A DNA stretch of 64,000 bases from positions 1 through 64,000 of the forward strand of contig NW_025955128.1 in assembly GCF_022376445.1 (NCBI RefSeq). The letters run 5' to 3'. The notes under the pieces were generated by a model. The model saw nothing but the letters and a program-made list of their open reading frames with translations, did no database searches and was not told the DNA's origin. The stretch comes from Fomitopsis serialis (lineage: Eukaryota; Basidiomycota; Agaricomycetes; Polyporales; Fomitopsidaceae). A program made the translations under genes and the position numbers. Of this stretch, positions 1 through 12,399 are shown one piece after another; position 1 is the first letter of the stretch, and each line of letters begins with the position of its first letter.

Positions 1-1740
1 TGCCCTGTATGTCACACCTCGTGACATACACTGATCACAACTGATCGACAGTGTACAATACAGTACACATGGCTGACTCTGGAACGTGAACAGCCGGGCG
101 AGGTCACTGGGCACCATACAACGCAACATCGACTGCACCTCCTGTCCGTCGCCGACCTGCTCTGACCATCCACCCCGTCGCTTCCCCACCCATCGCCCAT
201 GCGATTCATCCTCCGCCGTGTCATCCCATCTATCACCCACAGCCTCCCATGCCTCGCCCGCATTGATCAACGTGGGCTCCTCCAGCCCGCGGCTAATGGG
301 TATAGCCAACTGGTCAATCGGGCGACGGCTTCTGCGCGACCTCGCAAGCAGACGGGGAGCGTGAAGACGCCGGGAGAGAGAACAGGTACAGCATTAGCGA
401 TACTCAGCGGGATGGTGGGCAAGGCACACACGTACACATTGATGTGGTCGGCCTCCGGCAATTTGGAGATCTCGTGGGGTTTTGATCCCGGCGCGACACC
501 GACGTGCTGGCCTTCATTCGATCCTGATACAGCATCCCCGAGTTGTGGGTGAACTAGAAAAACTGCAACCCCTGTCGGCAGCCAGACGACGGCTTGTTCG
601 CAAGAGTTAGCGGGTACAGTGCAGTTTGCACTCGGTGACGCACTGCCATCTGTACCCGCTCGCCGCCATTTGTACCCACCGACGTACTGTTTGTGCTGGT
701 TGACGCGTCGCCGTTCGCACTCACCGACGTGCCGTTCATACTGGTTGACGTGCCATTCGACACGCTCTGACGAAAGCCGGTCTGAGGTGGGTAGTAGATT
801 AATGCGTGTGCATAGATAATCAAATCAGGCATGCTTACCTGATTGGTTTCACTCCTGAATGCATCTCGGAGTGTCCACCGTTGTCTTCCGTACAGAGTTG
901 AACGTTGAACATGAAAGCCGGACGGTAGAGTTACAGTAGCATGCGGAAGTGAGGCGAGCCTTGCGGGCGCCCGTAAACTCAACGTTTGTACCTATTTGTT
1001 GCCTCACCGCATTGGGCAACCCCGATGTGCTCGGGCTGTTCCTGGCCAATCAGAACACGTTTAACGGTCCTACTTAGGCCTGCAACATACCTGTGATTTG
1101 TGATTGGGACGTTTCCGCACCGTGTATGCATGTATTGTATGCTGGAACGGGGATTAGATACATGTTTAGTAGCATTTACGACAGCAGATGAGATGTAGGA
1201 CAACATTCTCGTGTTCAATAAGGATGTTTAGTGTACTGTCCTGGTTTTCAGTCGAGTCTCGAGTCGTTAGTAATGGGTGTTCAGCCGAGTCTCGAGTCGT
1301 AATGAGTGTTGCGGCGCGATACATACTGGACTCGGTGATAACAGTTTCATTGTATACATAGGTTATATTCTGCCATTACAGTTCATTGAACTTTCAACAT
1401 TGCCCACAAACACGATGTTTTCAAATTAAACAAAGCAAACGAACGGATCTATTCTATGTCTTGCGTGCGCCCCGGCCCTGCCCACCGTCGCGGTCACCCA
1501 CTTCTCGCTCATGCGCCCACCTTGCGTTCAGTGACCGTGCTTGCGTGCTAGGCATTCGCCCTGCACGCTCGCGGTCGCCGTGCGTGTGGTGCTAGTCCGC
1601 GCCCTATGCTCGCCTGCCCTCTCGCCCTCGCCCTCTCACCCACTTGTCCTCTCGCCCGTCCGCCCTCCCAGTTTCCCGCTCACCTGCTCGTCCGTCTACC
1701 CACCCGCTCGTCTGCTTGTCAACGCATCCGTCTGCTCACC
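1..1740. other. no supported gene; short tandem repeat
   Basis: No ORF here has convincing coding character and no splice-consistent gene was found. One short direct tandem repeat of about 32 bp is visible around 1250-1313, built on the motif CGAGTCTCGAGTCGT. Confidence 0.5.
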
Positions 1741-1744
1741 CACT

Positions 1745-1915
1745 GGTCCACCCGCCGCTCGTCCACCCACCGCTCGTCCACCCGCCGCTCATCCACCCGC
1801 CGCTCGTCCACCTGCCGCTCGTCCACTCGCCCGCCCGCCCTCTCCGAGTCGTCCATCTGCCCGCCCGCCCGCTCGTCCACCCGCCGCTCGTCCACCCGCC
1901 GCTCGTCCACCCGCC
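1745..1915. repeat. 15-bp minisatellite
   Basis: About nine copies of a 15-bp unit close to CGTCCACCCGCCGCT occur in two blocks (about 1745-1830 and 1873-1915). The surrounding C-rich, stop-poor sequence opens long overlapping ORFs in three plus-strand frames (about 1541-2673). I read that as a composition artefact rather than a gene. Confidence 0.8.
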
Positions 1916-2799
1916 CACTCATCCGTCCGGCCCCCTGCTCTTCAAGTTCATCTGCTCGCGCGCCTGCGTTTGTCGGCTGCGTCTGCGTGCTGGGCATTTG
2001 CTCAGCGCGCTCGCGGTGGGCATGTGCTGTTGCCTGCCCGTCTGCCTATTCTCCTACCTATCCGGGTGCTCACCCGTCCGCTTACCTGTCCATCAGCCTG
2101 CAGCGCGCGCGCGTATCCGCCTGCCCGCCCGCCCGCTCACGCGCTCGCGCTCGCACCCGTACCCGTGGTCCGCCAGTCGGTTGCGTTTGCACACGAGGCA
2201 TTAGCCCTGCGTACTCGCGGTCGACGCGCGTGTCGTGCTGCGCATCGCCGCGTCCTGTGGCTACAGTCAGCTCCGTTGCTCGTGTGCGTTTGCACTCACT
2301 TCGAAGCCCGATCTATGCTGACCGTCCCGTTGTCCGTTCGTTGTCGTACGCGCTATGCTGTAACGATGTCAGTGACCGACAGGCACACAGGATGGTGGAG
2401 GTCGCAAACAGCGGGCGAAACCGCTCGCCGCTCGCTCGGCTCGTTGCAGGCTTCCGGGATTGGCCGAAATCGACGCCACACAGTGGGCAGGGCGGCGGCG
2501 CAGGGGATTCGAGATCGTACCTGATCTCAGATGCGCTGACCCCGATGTCCATCCATATGGGGTATCCTCGCATCGCGCGCCAGTGGTACCGCCCGCCGGG
2601 GACGAAGGGGCCGGACTGCCCCGGGGTAGCTGCCAAAACGGGTAACGACCGACGGCGCCTCGTTCATACATGACGGCGCCTCGCTTTTACATGAGCGAGT
2701 GGCAGCTCATGTATGAAAACAGCTGCAGGTAAGTACTGGAGTTTATGTATGATCACTCCGTGCTCACTACAAGGATCTTATACAAACTTATGCCTATAT

Positions 2800-3565
2800 G
2801 GCCTGGCTCAACGCTCACAGCGTCCACCATCCCGCAGCTGCAGCAGCCCCGTCGCAGCCCCGCCATCACTGTCCGTCCGAGGTCTGCCCGGAACGAAGGG
2901 ACCCGCCAGCTGGCGGGTTGAAGCACGGCGGCTTAGCCCGCGAGGACGTCTGCCAGGTCGACATGGGAGTCGACATAGGGTGTCGGCGCGACGAATCCCT
3001 GCGGAACGTTGGCAGGATATCGCTTCTAAGCGTGGATATGTAAGTGCATTCTCTGCGTGTCCTTACGCAAAGGTGACCTCTACGCAGGAGACCGTCGTCG
3101 ATGGCGGATTCATCGCCACCCGAAAGCGACCCACAGGTCCAAGGCGCCGACCACCTCCGTTTCACGCCCTCGACCGTGGACGGGACAGTGTCAGCGATCG
3201 CAGCGTAGCGGGTGGGTCGTTGGCGCAGCTAAGCAGCAGAAGACGAGGGCGGCGAGCTCCAATTCGCGCGGCCGGCGGAGCGGTACGTTAGGAGGGCCGT
3301 GCCCGGGCGCGAAGAGGTGCGCGGCGTGAAATGTCCATATCATTCGATACTAACCTGTCGTCCTTGATGGACAGCAAATGCCTTACCATGTACTTGCCGC
3401 GCCGAATGCGCTGGCAAAGACAACGCTTGGCGCGAAGACACTCGAAATGCAGTCCACGCCTCGCCCGCCCGTCCGTCGCCCCCGTCTCGTCCCGGTCGTC
3501 CGTTTTAGTTTCGACCATGCGTTGATGACCGGGAGGTGAGCTCCCGCTCTCGAAGAGCGGTAGAG
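2800..3565 (+). repeat. dispersed repeat R1, copy a (5' truncated)
   Basis: First of four copies of a ~1-kb dispersed repeat (others near 10.86-11.86, 36.85-37.81 and 41.37-42.44 kb). The shared core starts at CTCAACGCTCACAGCGTCC. The shared 3' end carries GTTTCGACCATGCGTTG followed by a small hairpin ending in GAGCGGTAGAGC. This copy lacks the leftmost ~180 bp seen in the others. No transposase or intact conserved ORF was recognised, so it may be a non-autonomous element or the relic of a gene family. The plus orientation is arbitrary and aligned to the other copies. Confidence 0.75.
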
Positions 3566-4254
3566 CGCCCTTACTCAATCCTCGAACCGCCGTCCGATAT
3601 ACCCGTCACGTTCCGTCCGGTTGAATGCGTCACGGCGCGGACCGTGTACACTGAACTCCTTGGTAGCTTCTGCGGCCGCGTCACGACCGTGCAGCCGTTG
3701 TCTTTGGACAGCAATGATTTAATACGACCACTCGGCATGACCTGACCTACTGGTCGGCAGCTGGATAGGGCTGAGTTGGTTAGTGACGATGTCTTAGCAC
3801 CCTCGTACCCCACGTAGCCTTCGTTGGGTATGGGCCCTGGTGAGGCATCCTCCGTTTGAGAAATGGAGCAGTATTGTAGTGCACTGGCTATCATACGGCT
3901 CAGGTTGGCTCCGCCGCGCTTCACACCCCCTAGGCACCCAGGCAATCCAGGTGAAGGGTCCATTCAGCCAGTAGAACGCGTACTTTGCGCTCTCCAGCCA
4001 CGCGGACGTGGCAACAATGCGCTCTCGACCCTAGCGACCTGTCCAGGTGAATGTCTTTCACTTACCGTCGCGTCGCCGTGTCGCCTGACACCGGTTTCAC
4101 TTCGACAAAACAAGGGGAACAATGGGTCTTGGCAATTCGGCGACCGCCCAGCCACGTTCCTCTTCATCTGCTGCCACGTTTGGCCAATGGGCGTCTCCCT
4201 TCGCGCAGTGGGTCAGCTCGCGATCGGCCACTTCCTCAAAATGCTGCTGCATTG

Positions 4255-4470
4255 TTCTACCCATTCTGGTCGCGTCACAACGGGCACTTGCACGCGGAAG
4301 GTGTCTATTCTTCGGATACCGCCCGTTCAGGCGTGAAGTGATTATGGTCGCTGTCGCCATAGTTCTACCCATTCTGGTCGCGTCACAACGGGCACTTGCA
4401 CGCGGAAGGTGTCTATTCTTCGGATACCGCCCGTTCAGGCGTGAAGTGATTATGGTCGCTGTTGCCATAA
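4255..4470. repeat. 108-bp tandem direct duplication
   Basis: A 108-bp segment starting TTCTACCCATTCTGG is present twice head to tail (4255 and 4363) with about one mismatch. The period is a multiple of three, so it would duplicate 36 codons in any frame, but I could not assign a convincing gene around it. The rest of 3566-5096 holds no supported gene. Confidence 0.85.
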
Positions 4471-5096
4471 AGTCGTCGACTTTCTGCATTCGAGTCTCAC
4501 AACCCTTGATTACTGGGCCCTGTTGAACTTTCTGTCCCGAGTCATGTTCGAACCGAAGAAACCTGTAGACTTCGAGATCATCAACACACCTGCTCCTGCG
4601 ATCGAACTGGAGATAGATGTACGTTGGGTCCTTCGTATATCCTAAGTATTAACCACTTACATGCACTTTCAGACCCCGGACAACATGCGACCGCACTTCG
4701 TGGTTTTGCGACATCGATACCTCCCCCGCACACCTTGCGTTGCAAAGTTTGTAAAGGACCTTCTGAGCCCCCGTCTTCGACTCACTTCCCTTATAGCTAC
4801 GCCAACGCTGCCGCGCAGCGGATGGGCCAAATTCGCGGCTCAACTGGCTTTCAGTACACTCTCCTCGGGGCCTCGGTATGTGGCTATTGCGTGGATATAT
4901 CAGCTCACTAAGTCGGCTTTCTGAACAGTTTAAGGAGCCTTCGAACGGCCCCAGTGGCAAGTCTGCGGTTTGCCCTCCAGTCTCACAAGATGGCCCTGCG
5001 CTTCACGAGAAACGAGCTATGACACCAAGTGGTACAACAGGGTATGTCCCGAGCTCCATATCTATGCCGCCCGCTGCTGAAGGGTTGAGCATCCAG

Positions 5097-5538
5097 CAAC
5101 GAAGGCGACGCTCATGCTCGCGAAGGCACTCCGTCCCCTGATGACTCGCTACCGACACCTGCGCTGCCCCGCGGATCCGTTCTTCCCCCCGGAGTTCAGT
5201 ATTTTGAACGCAGCATGTACAGGCGTACCGAAAAAGTGTGCTGGTACCAGTCCTCCGGCGCGAAGCTGATCGAGGCGCCCCCGGACAAGCTGGCAGCCCA
5301 AGAAGGGAGTATCTACATCCATGACCGTGGCGACAAGGAAGATCAGCAGATATGGCTGTGGACCGACGGCAATTGGGTCGCCGCATCGCCCAATTGTGCC
5401 CACCCGTCCCTCAGCGATTACAGATTAAGATTCACGGCCAACGGTGAGCCGCGGTGGGTCACAGCAAAGACGATTACGACGTACCAAGGTCGTCAGAAGA
5501 AGCGCCTGCGGGAGCAGCCCGTGATCGACCCGCCCTGA
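5097..5538 (+). CDS. probable terminal exon of an unrecognised protein
   Basis: An open frame runs from a plausible 3' splice site (CATCCAG ending at 5096) to a TGA at 5538, giving about 146 residues. The first part is Ser/Pro-rich and disordered. The second, from the Met at 5215, looks like a compact domain rich in Trp and charged residues (WYQSS, WLWTDGNWV, RWVTAKT) with a basic C-terminus. I do not recognise the family. Upstream exons probably lie in 4.1-5.0 kb, where several short frames have protein-like composition, but I could not join them with confidence. It could also be a gene fragment. Confidence 0.35.
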
Positions 5539-5955
5539 CCACAGCCATGGACGTACTCTTCGCTTTCGCACCCAGATTGCGTTGTAGGCCTTCCTGTCCA
5601 TGTACTCCTTTAGATCCCCCCTTCCGTCTGGTATGCCTTCCGTGCTCTCATCCGTTTGTTACGCCCTCCATGCTCCCCTCCGTCTGTTATGCCCCTCCAT
5701 TGCCTAGTTTATGGTACTCTTTGTTGTAATCCTCCGCCATACAATTACATTCTCGCGACGGCATACGAGTGATTATGCGAGCTTGGCGCGATCCCATGTG
5801 AAGCGGAGAAGCGGACCTTAACGGAAGTCGTGCGTAACATGTGGCAGAAACGAGGATGCGCACTGATCTACATCAAGCGCTGCGGCGTCACCAGAGACCC
5901 CCTTCTCTTTCAGCGACATTCCCTTTCATCTCGAGTGGCTAACGGAAGGTACAAT

Positions 5956-7285
5956 ATGCTCTACGTTTTTGCTGTAAGTACCCTGACTCTGCTCATTGCT
6001 GAAGGTCTGAAATTCTCCATAGCGCTGCCTTGTATATTTCATTCTTATCGCCGTACTGTTTGTGGGCGCAGAAATTCTGCTGTGGCACGGATCACCCAAA
6101 CCGCATATTCGCGCTCACGTCGATGGGAACGCCATCGCGGGCTCGAGTCAGCATACCATCCTGCAGTCTTTGTACACCAATACCAGCAGACGCGCTGTCT
6201 GCTCGTTGAGGCCACTCGACCGCCTGAACAAAGAATGCCGCCTTCATCCACCCCCGTTCTCCAAAGGGACATTCGTGGCATACTATCAACTGGTCATAGA
6301 CGTTCAAGAGGAGTGGTTGAATGGTCTAGCGGCCCAGGTGCGTAACAGAGCTGTCAGACGACTCATTGGATAACCTTGCTGTGCAGGTGAGGGGCAGGTA
6401 TGAGCTCGCACTAGCGATCTTTACCGCAACGAAGCACATTTACCACTCGAGGGTCGGCTTTATCCACACCGATGGCCACTCGAATGGAACCCAAGCGTTG
6501 TCTGCCCCAGTGGCTGCAGTTATCGAGAGTGCAGACACAGCGATCATGAAGCTAGTCGGACTGACTGTTGACATCGAGGCGTTGCTTCGCGGGTACGCCT
6601 ATTCCCTACAGTCTATTAGTGGGACGTGACAATGCTTATGGCTCGCTAGAACCATTGGACTACGATCCCTGCACATCCGCTTGCTGGCATCAATCCGCGA
6701 TCATGTCGACTCCTCCGCTTCCCGGGTTCCGTACTTCTTTGTCTTTGACCTCGACGTGGATAGAGTCCTGTCCAACGTCTTCTGGTCTACCTACGACGCT
6801 CTCACCCGGCCAGGAGACCAACTCCTGCATGACGGGGAGCTCGTCTTATCTTCCTTAGGCGACCTCGCCATGGACCTCGAGCGGCTGATGAACTCGACCA
6901 TGGATCACTGCGGTGATGCAGCCCCGCCGAAACGGCCGAGCATTATGGCCGGTCCCTTCCCTACGCTGCCATCACCTGTGGCATTTCGCCAGCGCGCCAA
7001 CTGCCAGCACATGGCGCAAACCATCACCCTTTCCATGGTGGAGATTCAGCGCGGTGTAGAGGACGTCCTAGGCTCTTGCTGTTCGTGCATGAGGTGGAGA
7101 ACCTGTACGAGATGGTGAACGCCGTAGATGCTCGTCTACGGGCTGGTGGAGCCCTCGAACGCTCGTTCCAGGATTTACTAGAGGATCTCGTTGATGGTAC
7201 ACCCGCACTTCATGCCACCAACGATAACGTGCGCCGACTACATGCCCAGTACGCTTTCCTAACCGCTCGTCCTCTGTTCTTTTAA
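5956..7285 (+). CDS. hypothetical membrane-anchored helical protein, with a frame break
   Basis: Exons 5956-5973, 6023-6337, 6387-6592 and 6650 onward splice in phase. The protein begins MLYVFA and continues into a hydrophobic stretch (CLVYFILIAVLFVGAEILLW), a likely single N-terminal transmembrane anchor. A long, mostly helical, charged region follows without recognised motifs. Near 7060-7076 the frame of exon 4 runs to a stop, while the protein-like continuation (HEVENLYEMVNAVDARL, ending at 7285) lies one frame over. That means an unresolved intron, a sequence error or a disabling frameshift. It converges with the gene at 8383-9593, which has the same plan (N-terminal TM then helices), so both may belong to one lineage-specific family. 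The function is unknown. Confidence 0.5.
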
Positions 7286-8170
7286 ATACGTATGCTGTAC
7301 TGGTGAATCTTTCCTACTTCACGGTTCATTGGCTTGGCTTCGTCGTGTTGATCACTCATTGAACCTTCCTCCTCTGTCTTGTCATATATGTCACGTTTTC
7401 ATCATTGTATATATGTAATTTGCTCCGGCTAGACATCGCACCATTGGAGTTCGACCCGTCTGTATGCGCCCACGCGCCCAGCATGCCACGGTCGTGCCTA
7501 CAGATACCTCCACTTCCACCGGCTTGGCTCGCGCATATTGACAAAACCCGACGCGGACTGAGCCGCTCCGAGAGGCCCGCCGGGTGGGCAACTCGAGGCC
7601 CTAGAACCATGCATAGGCGGAAGGAAGCCTGAGGAAAGAAGCGGGGCTCGAGGGAGTCGCAGTTCTGGGCGACGCTGAGGGCGAGTATGCTCGGTCTCTA
7701 GTCGCGTCCTCGGCTGGCCGGTGGCTGGGAGCAGGCCTTCCAAGGGAGGTCACGAATCTGCAGTATGTAGTACTACGGCGCGGGCGAGCAGGCGCCGCAG
7801 GTCAGTACTTCAGTGTGCGACCCAAATTGAACCTACTCCGACCCGCGCGCCGTCAGGCGATGGATCAATCGATCATGCGTGGATCGGGATCCGGTGCATG
7901 CGCCTCCTCCTCCCTTTCTTGGACTTAGGTGGCGCTGTTAAACGCCCACACTTGTCCGCCTCAGCACGATGGCCTGGCTTACCCCGTCTCTCGCCCTCCG
8001 CTCCCGCAGCCCTACATGCGGACTGGACCACTGACTCTGCGTCCTGGTCACGGCTCCTTAGACTACGCGTCCGGGACCAACAATTCCTCAACACTCTAGC
8101 ATTGTCCGATTTGGCGCGCGAGTTCCACGTACGACGACATTCGCGAAATAGGGCGACAGGAGACTGCAAG
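7286..8170. other. no supported gene
   Basis: This intergenic stretch between the convergent genes holds open frames on both strands, but none with splice support or recognisable motifs. Confidence 0.4.
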
Positions 8171-8175
8171 TAAAC

Positions 8176-8335
8176 TTTGGACGGCATAGCACGGGACAAT
8201 ACGGGAACATAGGGCGCCATGGGATGATATGGGACGGCATAGGACTGCATAGGACGACATGGGACGACATGGGACGACATGGGACGACATGGGACGGCAT
8301 AGGGCGACATGAGACGGCGTACGACTGCGGTATGA
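8176..8335. repeat. 10-bp minisatellite
   Basis: About 15 head-to-tail copies of a decamer close to GGGACGACAT or GGGACGGCAT, degenerate at both ends and exact in the middle. They lie just past the stop codon of the minus-strand gene ending at 8383. On the minus strand the unit reads ATGTCGTCCC. Confidence 0.9.
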
Positions 8336-8382
8336 CAACAAGCAACCTGCGAGACAGCATACAACGAATTCGGCGGATAGCA

Positions 8383-9593
8383 TTACTCCTCAGGGATGCC
8401 TACCTCCGGCGGGCTGCGGTGACGAGCGACCTCCCATTGGCCGGATCCCTCGAGACCAGGACGCACTTTAGCTGCATTCAACCTTTCCAACCCACGGGAA
8501 AGGACGTCGAGCACTATCTCCGGGTCCGGGTCCGGGGACGGCGTGGTCGCCATACCGCCCTGTGCGACGACTGCCCGTAACTCTTCCACCTCCCGTTGCA
8601 TGCCCTCCAACGTCGTCTGGATGCTCCTCACGAATCGTAGCGAGCGTTCGGTGTATTCGCCTACACGATCCAAGAGGCGCGTGTTGTAGGCCAGAATGCT
8701 TCTTCGTCGTTCGTTGAGTCGCAGAACAGACAGTAGCTGCCCCTGGAATTCATGTTCAGCCATGCGCGCCTCTCGTTTCTCGTCCGCAAGAACTGCACCG
8801 ATGGACACGAGGTCGGCATCGAGGCCGCTGACCTTCATCAGCGAGGCGCCGCTAGCGTACATCAAGTCCCGTAGGACCCTTTCATACGTCTGGACGGCCG
8901 TGTCGAACACCTGCGAGAATTCCGGAAATTCGCAGATTTCCTCGATACCGGAGCCCAGCGTCGAAATCTTCCGGCAAGCTTTTCCGGAATGCGGTAACGA
9001 CGATCGCGGAGGGCTACGAATGAGGCGGTACATATGCGCATTGGTCGACGTAATTCTGCCAGGATATGTGAGTGCGGTTTACTCATTGTATGAAGCAGCT
9101 CTACTCACTGATCGAATGCCGTCCCGATCTTGGCGGACAGCCGCTGCAAATCACGACTGACGGTGAGGGCATCTTCAGCGAACTGCTGGATGAGACCAGC
9201 CAGTTCGACGTTGTAATCGAGGTCGCTAGAGCGGATGACATTGATCAAGTCCACCGATAGGACACGAGCCTCCGTCAAGTCCATAACGATATCCGCATTT
9301 CCTCGCGACTCGACCGAGATGGCCTCGAATCCAGCAACCTGCGATTCGATAAGTCGGGGCAGCGCTGCCCACACGGTAGTGTTTCGCTCGGGCTGCTGGC
9401 AGAAGTGTGTCGTCGAAATCAAGCTAAACGTGCAAACGATCTTCGAGTCCGCCAGGACCTGGTTGTACAGCGCAAATGCGACGTAGCAGAAAGCGACTAC
9501 AATCACTGGGAGTTGCACAAACAGGAAGGTCTGATGCTTATGTTGAGCGGCGTTGTCCACGATACAGAGTTCCATGGGGGCGTCACCTACCAT
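8383..9593 (-). CDS. hypothetical membrane-anchored coiled-coil-like protein
   Basis: Two exons, 9593-9109 and 9055-8383, join in phase 2 across a 53-nt GT-AG intron to give about 385 aa. The N-terminus has a hydrophobic segment (FVQLPVIVVAFCYVAFALY), a likely transmembrane anchor. The rest is rich in Leu, Glu, Arg and Gln with long stop-free helical stretches (for example ERSLRFVRSIQTTLEGMQRE) suggesting coiled coil, and ends in a Pro/Asp-rich tail. A 42-nt in-frame segment near 9400-9441 has GT...AG ends and could be a further intron. An upstream Met in the same frame (9755) exists; I prefer 9593 because the anchor then lies near the N-terminus. The family is unrecognised, with the same plan as the convergent gene at 5956. 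Confidence 0.55.
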
Positions 9594-10085
9594 TCTGTTC
9601 GAATGACGGTTGTCAGTGATCGCTCTACTATACTGGCGGAGCCACTGGACTGACCTGCGAAGTACTCGACACTCAGAGTGTTGTTTGTGCATGAAGATGG
9701 CGGTTGAAGTTGAGAAGAGACTCTCCAGTCGCTTGCCTTTGTACGTCGCGTGCACGACGCATGCCTAAATTTCGCTTTCGAACAAAGCGGCCGATAAGCC
9801 CTGCGCGTCCGACACCACACAGTCTTTTTCACGCATAACCTCCTTATGATTATTTCCTTTCGCATGTACGCACTTGCCTGACCGCGACTCTTTATTAGTT
9901 TCAAGCCTTGGATTAGCACAACGCAAGGGTGAGCATCGGCAGGCATGACTGCCTCCTCGTGGAACGCCACTGACCAGCGACACAAAGGGCTTTGAAGGTC
10001 AAAAGGATGCTGCGGCCGCCGCCTCTCTCTCATCCCTGTTCGTCGTTCGTATCCGCCGTCAGCACTGGTGGTCCCATCCCTAGTT
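9594..10085. other. no supported gene (probable divergent promoter region)
   Basis: This lies between the starts of a minus-strand gene (9593) and a plus-strand gene (10086). No separate coding signal was recognised, and it probably holds both promoters. Confidence 0.4.
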
Positions 10086-10704
10086 ATGCCCAGCCTATCT
10101 TTTAATGGAGTAAGTGCCTCAACAGATGTACGCTCTGTAAGGTATTGAACCTCCCTTTATCTCACCTTCAGGATATTCTCCTGCTGTCGGCGTTGTACTA
10201 CCCAAGCGATGGACTGCTCGAACGATCCGTCCCCGTTGTGACGACGTTCGAAGGAGGGAGGAACTGGGTCGACGTGGAGCGCATCATGACGCGCGACTTC
10301 CAGATCTTCTCCCGGACTATAGCAGTCCGTGACGACCAGGACAAGCTACATCGTTTCATGCTGTTTTGGCAGACCCAAACGCACGATAGGCATCCTCGCG
10401 CTCTCCGCATTAACGAGCCGGCGAAGGCAGTCGTCCCTGGACATACGTTCCGGGGTGATCTCCTCATCATGCGTATCGGTGTACGTCGTCCATACACACA
10501 TCTCACAGATAGCGGGGAGAAGGCGTTTGCACGGGCGGCCCTTCGAAGGTACGTACACGACAAATAACCCACGTCTGGCATTCGCTAACAAGGATGACAC
10601 CCACCAGATTCCTGGATACCGCGACGCATATTACGGAGATGCGCCAGGCGAACAACAGCGACATCCGCACGATCATGCCAGCAGACCTGGACGGGCATGT
10701 CTAA
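10086..10704 (+). CDS. hypothetical protein, 165 aa
   Basis: Three exons (10086-10109, 10172-10548, 10608-10704) join in phase across introns of 62 and 59 nt to give 165 aa starting MPSLSFNGDILLLSALYYP. Middle exon features include YPSDGLLERSVPVVTTFEGG and a stretch with FMLFWQTQTHDRHPRALRI, which looks like a real globular domain, but I do not recognise the family. There is no signal peptide or TM segment. The 3' flank shares about 120 bp with the 3' flank of the gene at 16325-17652. Exon junctions were chosen by frame continuity. Confidence 0.6.
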
Positions 10705-10859
10705 TCCAGGCTACTGTGGCTGCGCGCAGTCAAACGGTTGCTGTCAGCGATTCCGTTTTGTTACCCATATCTCCTTCCCCCATAGTTTCAACACCACCCG
10801 CGTCGCCCGTCGTCTGATTGTTCTACTGCATCCGTCATTGTAAATGTAAAGTGTCCTGA

Positions 10860-11865
10860 CCTCTAATATTACTCGCCGACTGTCACCATGAGTTCCTCCG
10901 AGTCGCGTCGCCACGCAACTCGGGGAGTCGATATGTTTTCGAGTTCGACAATGAGGACGTCGCGGCGCTAATGACGGCTTACGTCATGCTCTCACGCCCC
11001 GCGACCTCAGCGCTTCAGTCCGACGACTTGCAGCCCGTCATGCTACATGCGGCGGCGCTCAACGCTCACAGCGTCCACCATCCCGCAGCTGCAGCACCTC
11101 CGTCGCAGCCCCGCCGTCGTTGTCCGTCCGAAGCCCGCCCGGAACGAAGGAACCCGCCAGCCGGCGGGTCGAAGCACGGCGGCTTAGCCCGCGAGGACGT
11201 CCGCCAGGTCGACATAGGAGATGCGCGACGACTCTCTGCGAAACGTTGGCAGGATGTCGCTTTTATGCGGAGTCCTGTAAGTGCGCTCTTCGCGTGTCCT
11301 TACCCGAAGCTGACCATTCGCGGGGGACTGTCGTCGATGGCGGATTCATCGCCACCCGAAAGCGACCCACAGGTCCTAGGCGTCGACCACCTCCGTTTCA
11401 CGCCCTCGACTCTGGACGGGGCAGTGTCAGCTACGCGGGTCAGTCTCAGCGATCGCAGCGTAGCGGGCGCTGATCGTTGTCGCAGCAACAGAAGCAAAGT
11501 CGGCGAGCTCCAAGTCGCGCAGCCGGGGGAGCGGTACCGTAGGAGGGGCCATGCCCGGGTGCGAAGAAGAGGTGCGTGGCGTGAAAATTCTCCTTCACTC
11601 GATGCTAACCGTTGTCTTCGATGTATAGAAAACCCCTTACCACGTACTTGCCGCGCCGAATGCGCTAGCGAAGGCGACGCTTTGCGCGAAGATATGCGAA
11701 CTGCAGCCCACACCTCGCCCGCCCATCCGTCGCCCCGGTCTCGCCCCGGTCGTCCGTTTTGGTTTCGACCATGCGTTGATGACCGGGCGGTGAGCTCCCG
11801 TTCTTGATGAGCGGTAGAGCGAACCTGCTCGGATGTCTCGCTGGCTCCGCCAGGCCACCCACGCG
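10860..11865 (+). repeat. dispersed repeat R1, copy b
   Basis: A full-length-looking copy. The left end matches copies c and d (CTCCG...GCGACTC, then a GCGGCGCTAATGACG-like block). The core with CTCAACGCTCACAGCGTCC starts near 11057, and the 3' module GTTTCGACCATGCGTTGATGACC starts near 11762. An internal GTAAGTGCG...CAG stretch in the same place in all copies looks like a fossil intron, so R1 may derive from a once-spliced gene. Long ORFs across it (for example 10971-11807) are not conserved in frame between copies. Confidence 0.8.
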
Positions 11866-11869
11866 TCTT

Positions 11870-12399
11870 GCGCCTCACACTGCCCTCAGGTTTCAGTGCT
11901 CAACCGTGGACCAATGCCAGCGTGGTTATTGCGCGGGGCCTTAATATTTGACCTGTGCTGACAACGGCAGGAATACAGTTTGTGTAAGCAATTCTTCTAT
12001 GAGTATGTCTGACCGATATTCTGACAAAATATAACCGCGGCGCCTTCGGACTGTAGGTCGAACGGACCTATACATGGTAAGATAGCGATCGCAACTGTTA
12101 CGACCTCGGTTACTACAGTCAGGTGTAGGTTTGGGTCGTGTGATATGGTCAGCACGATGATGTGGCAGTGGCACACCTGGCATTGTGGTGCGTGGGCAGA
12201 TCTGGGCGCCGCACAATGCAAGACCTCAGTCATAAGAGCGCGCAGAAGAACCAGGGGCTCCCCGACATCGTAGGTCTTTACGTTGACTTCACGGCGACAC
12301 TCTTGGACATAGTAGGCGATCCTACACGTACGTGTCTTCCTCGTCGTGTCACCGTCGGGCACTGAGGCAGTCCACATTCGTTGCAGCACCTCTATTTGA
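11870..12399. other. no supported gene
   Basis: Short frames only, with no recognisable motif or splice-consistent gene. Confidence 0.4.

Noticed and set aside
1541..2673. Long overlapping ORFs in three plus frames (327 and 355 codons)
   Set aside because: Low-complexity C-rich minisatellite DNA without stops; Pro/Ala/Arg-only translations in all frames point to composition, not a gene.
3538..3600. tRNA-like A-box (GAGCGGTAGAGC) at the R1 3' end
   Set aside because: No B-box in the right order and no cloverleaf could be drawn; the motif is part of the R1 hairpin.
8176..8335. Regular repeats considered as a CRISPR array
   Set aside because: 10-bp units with no spacers in a eukaryotic genome; a minisatellite.
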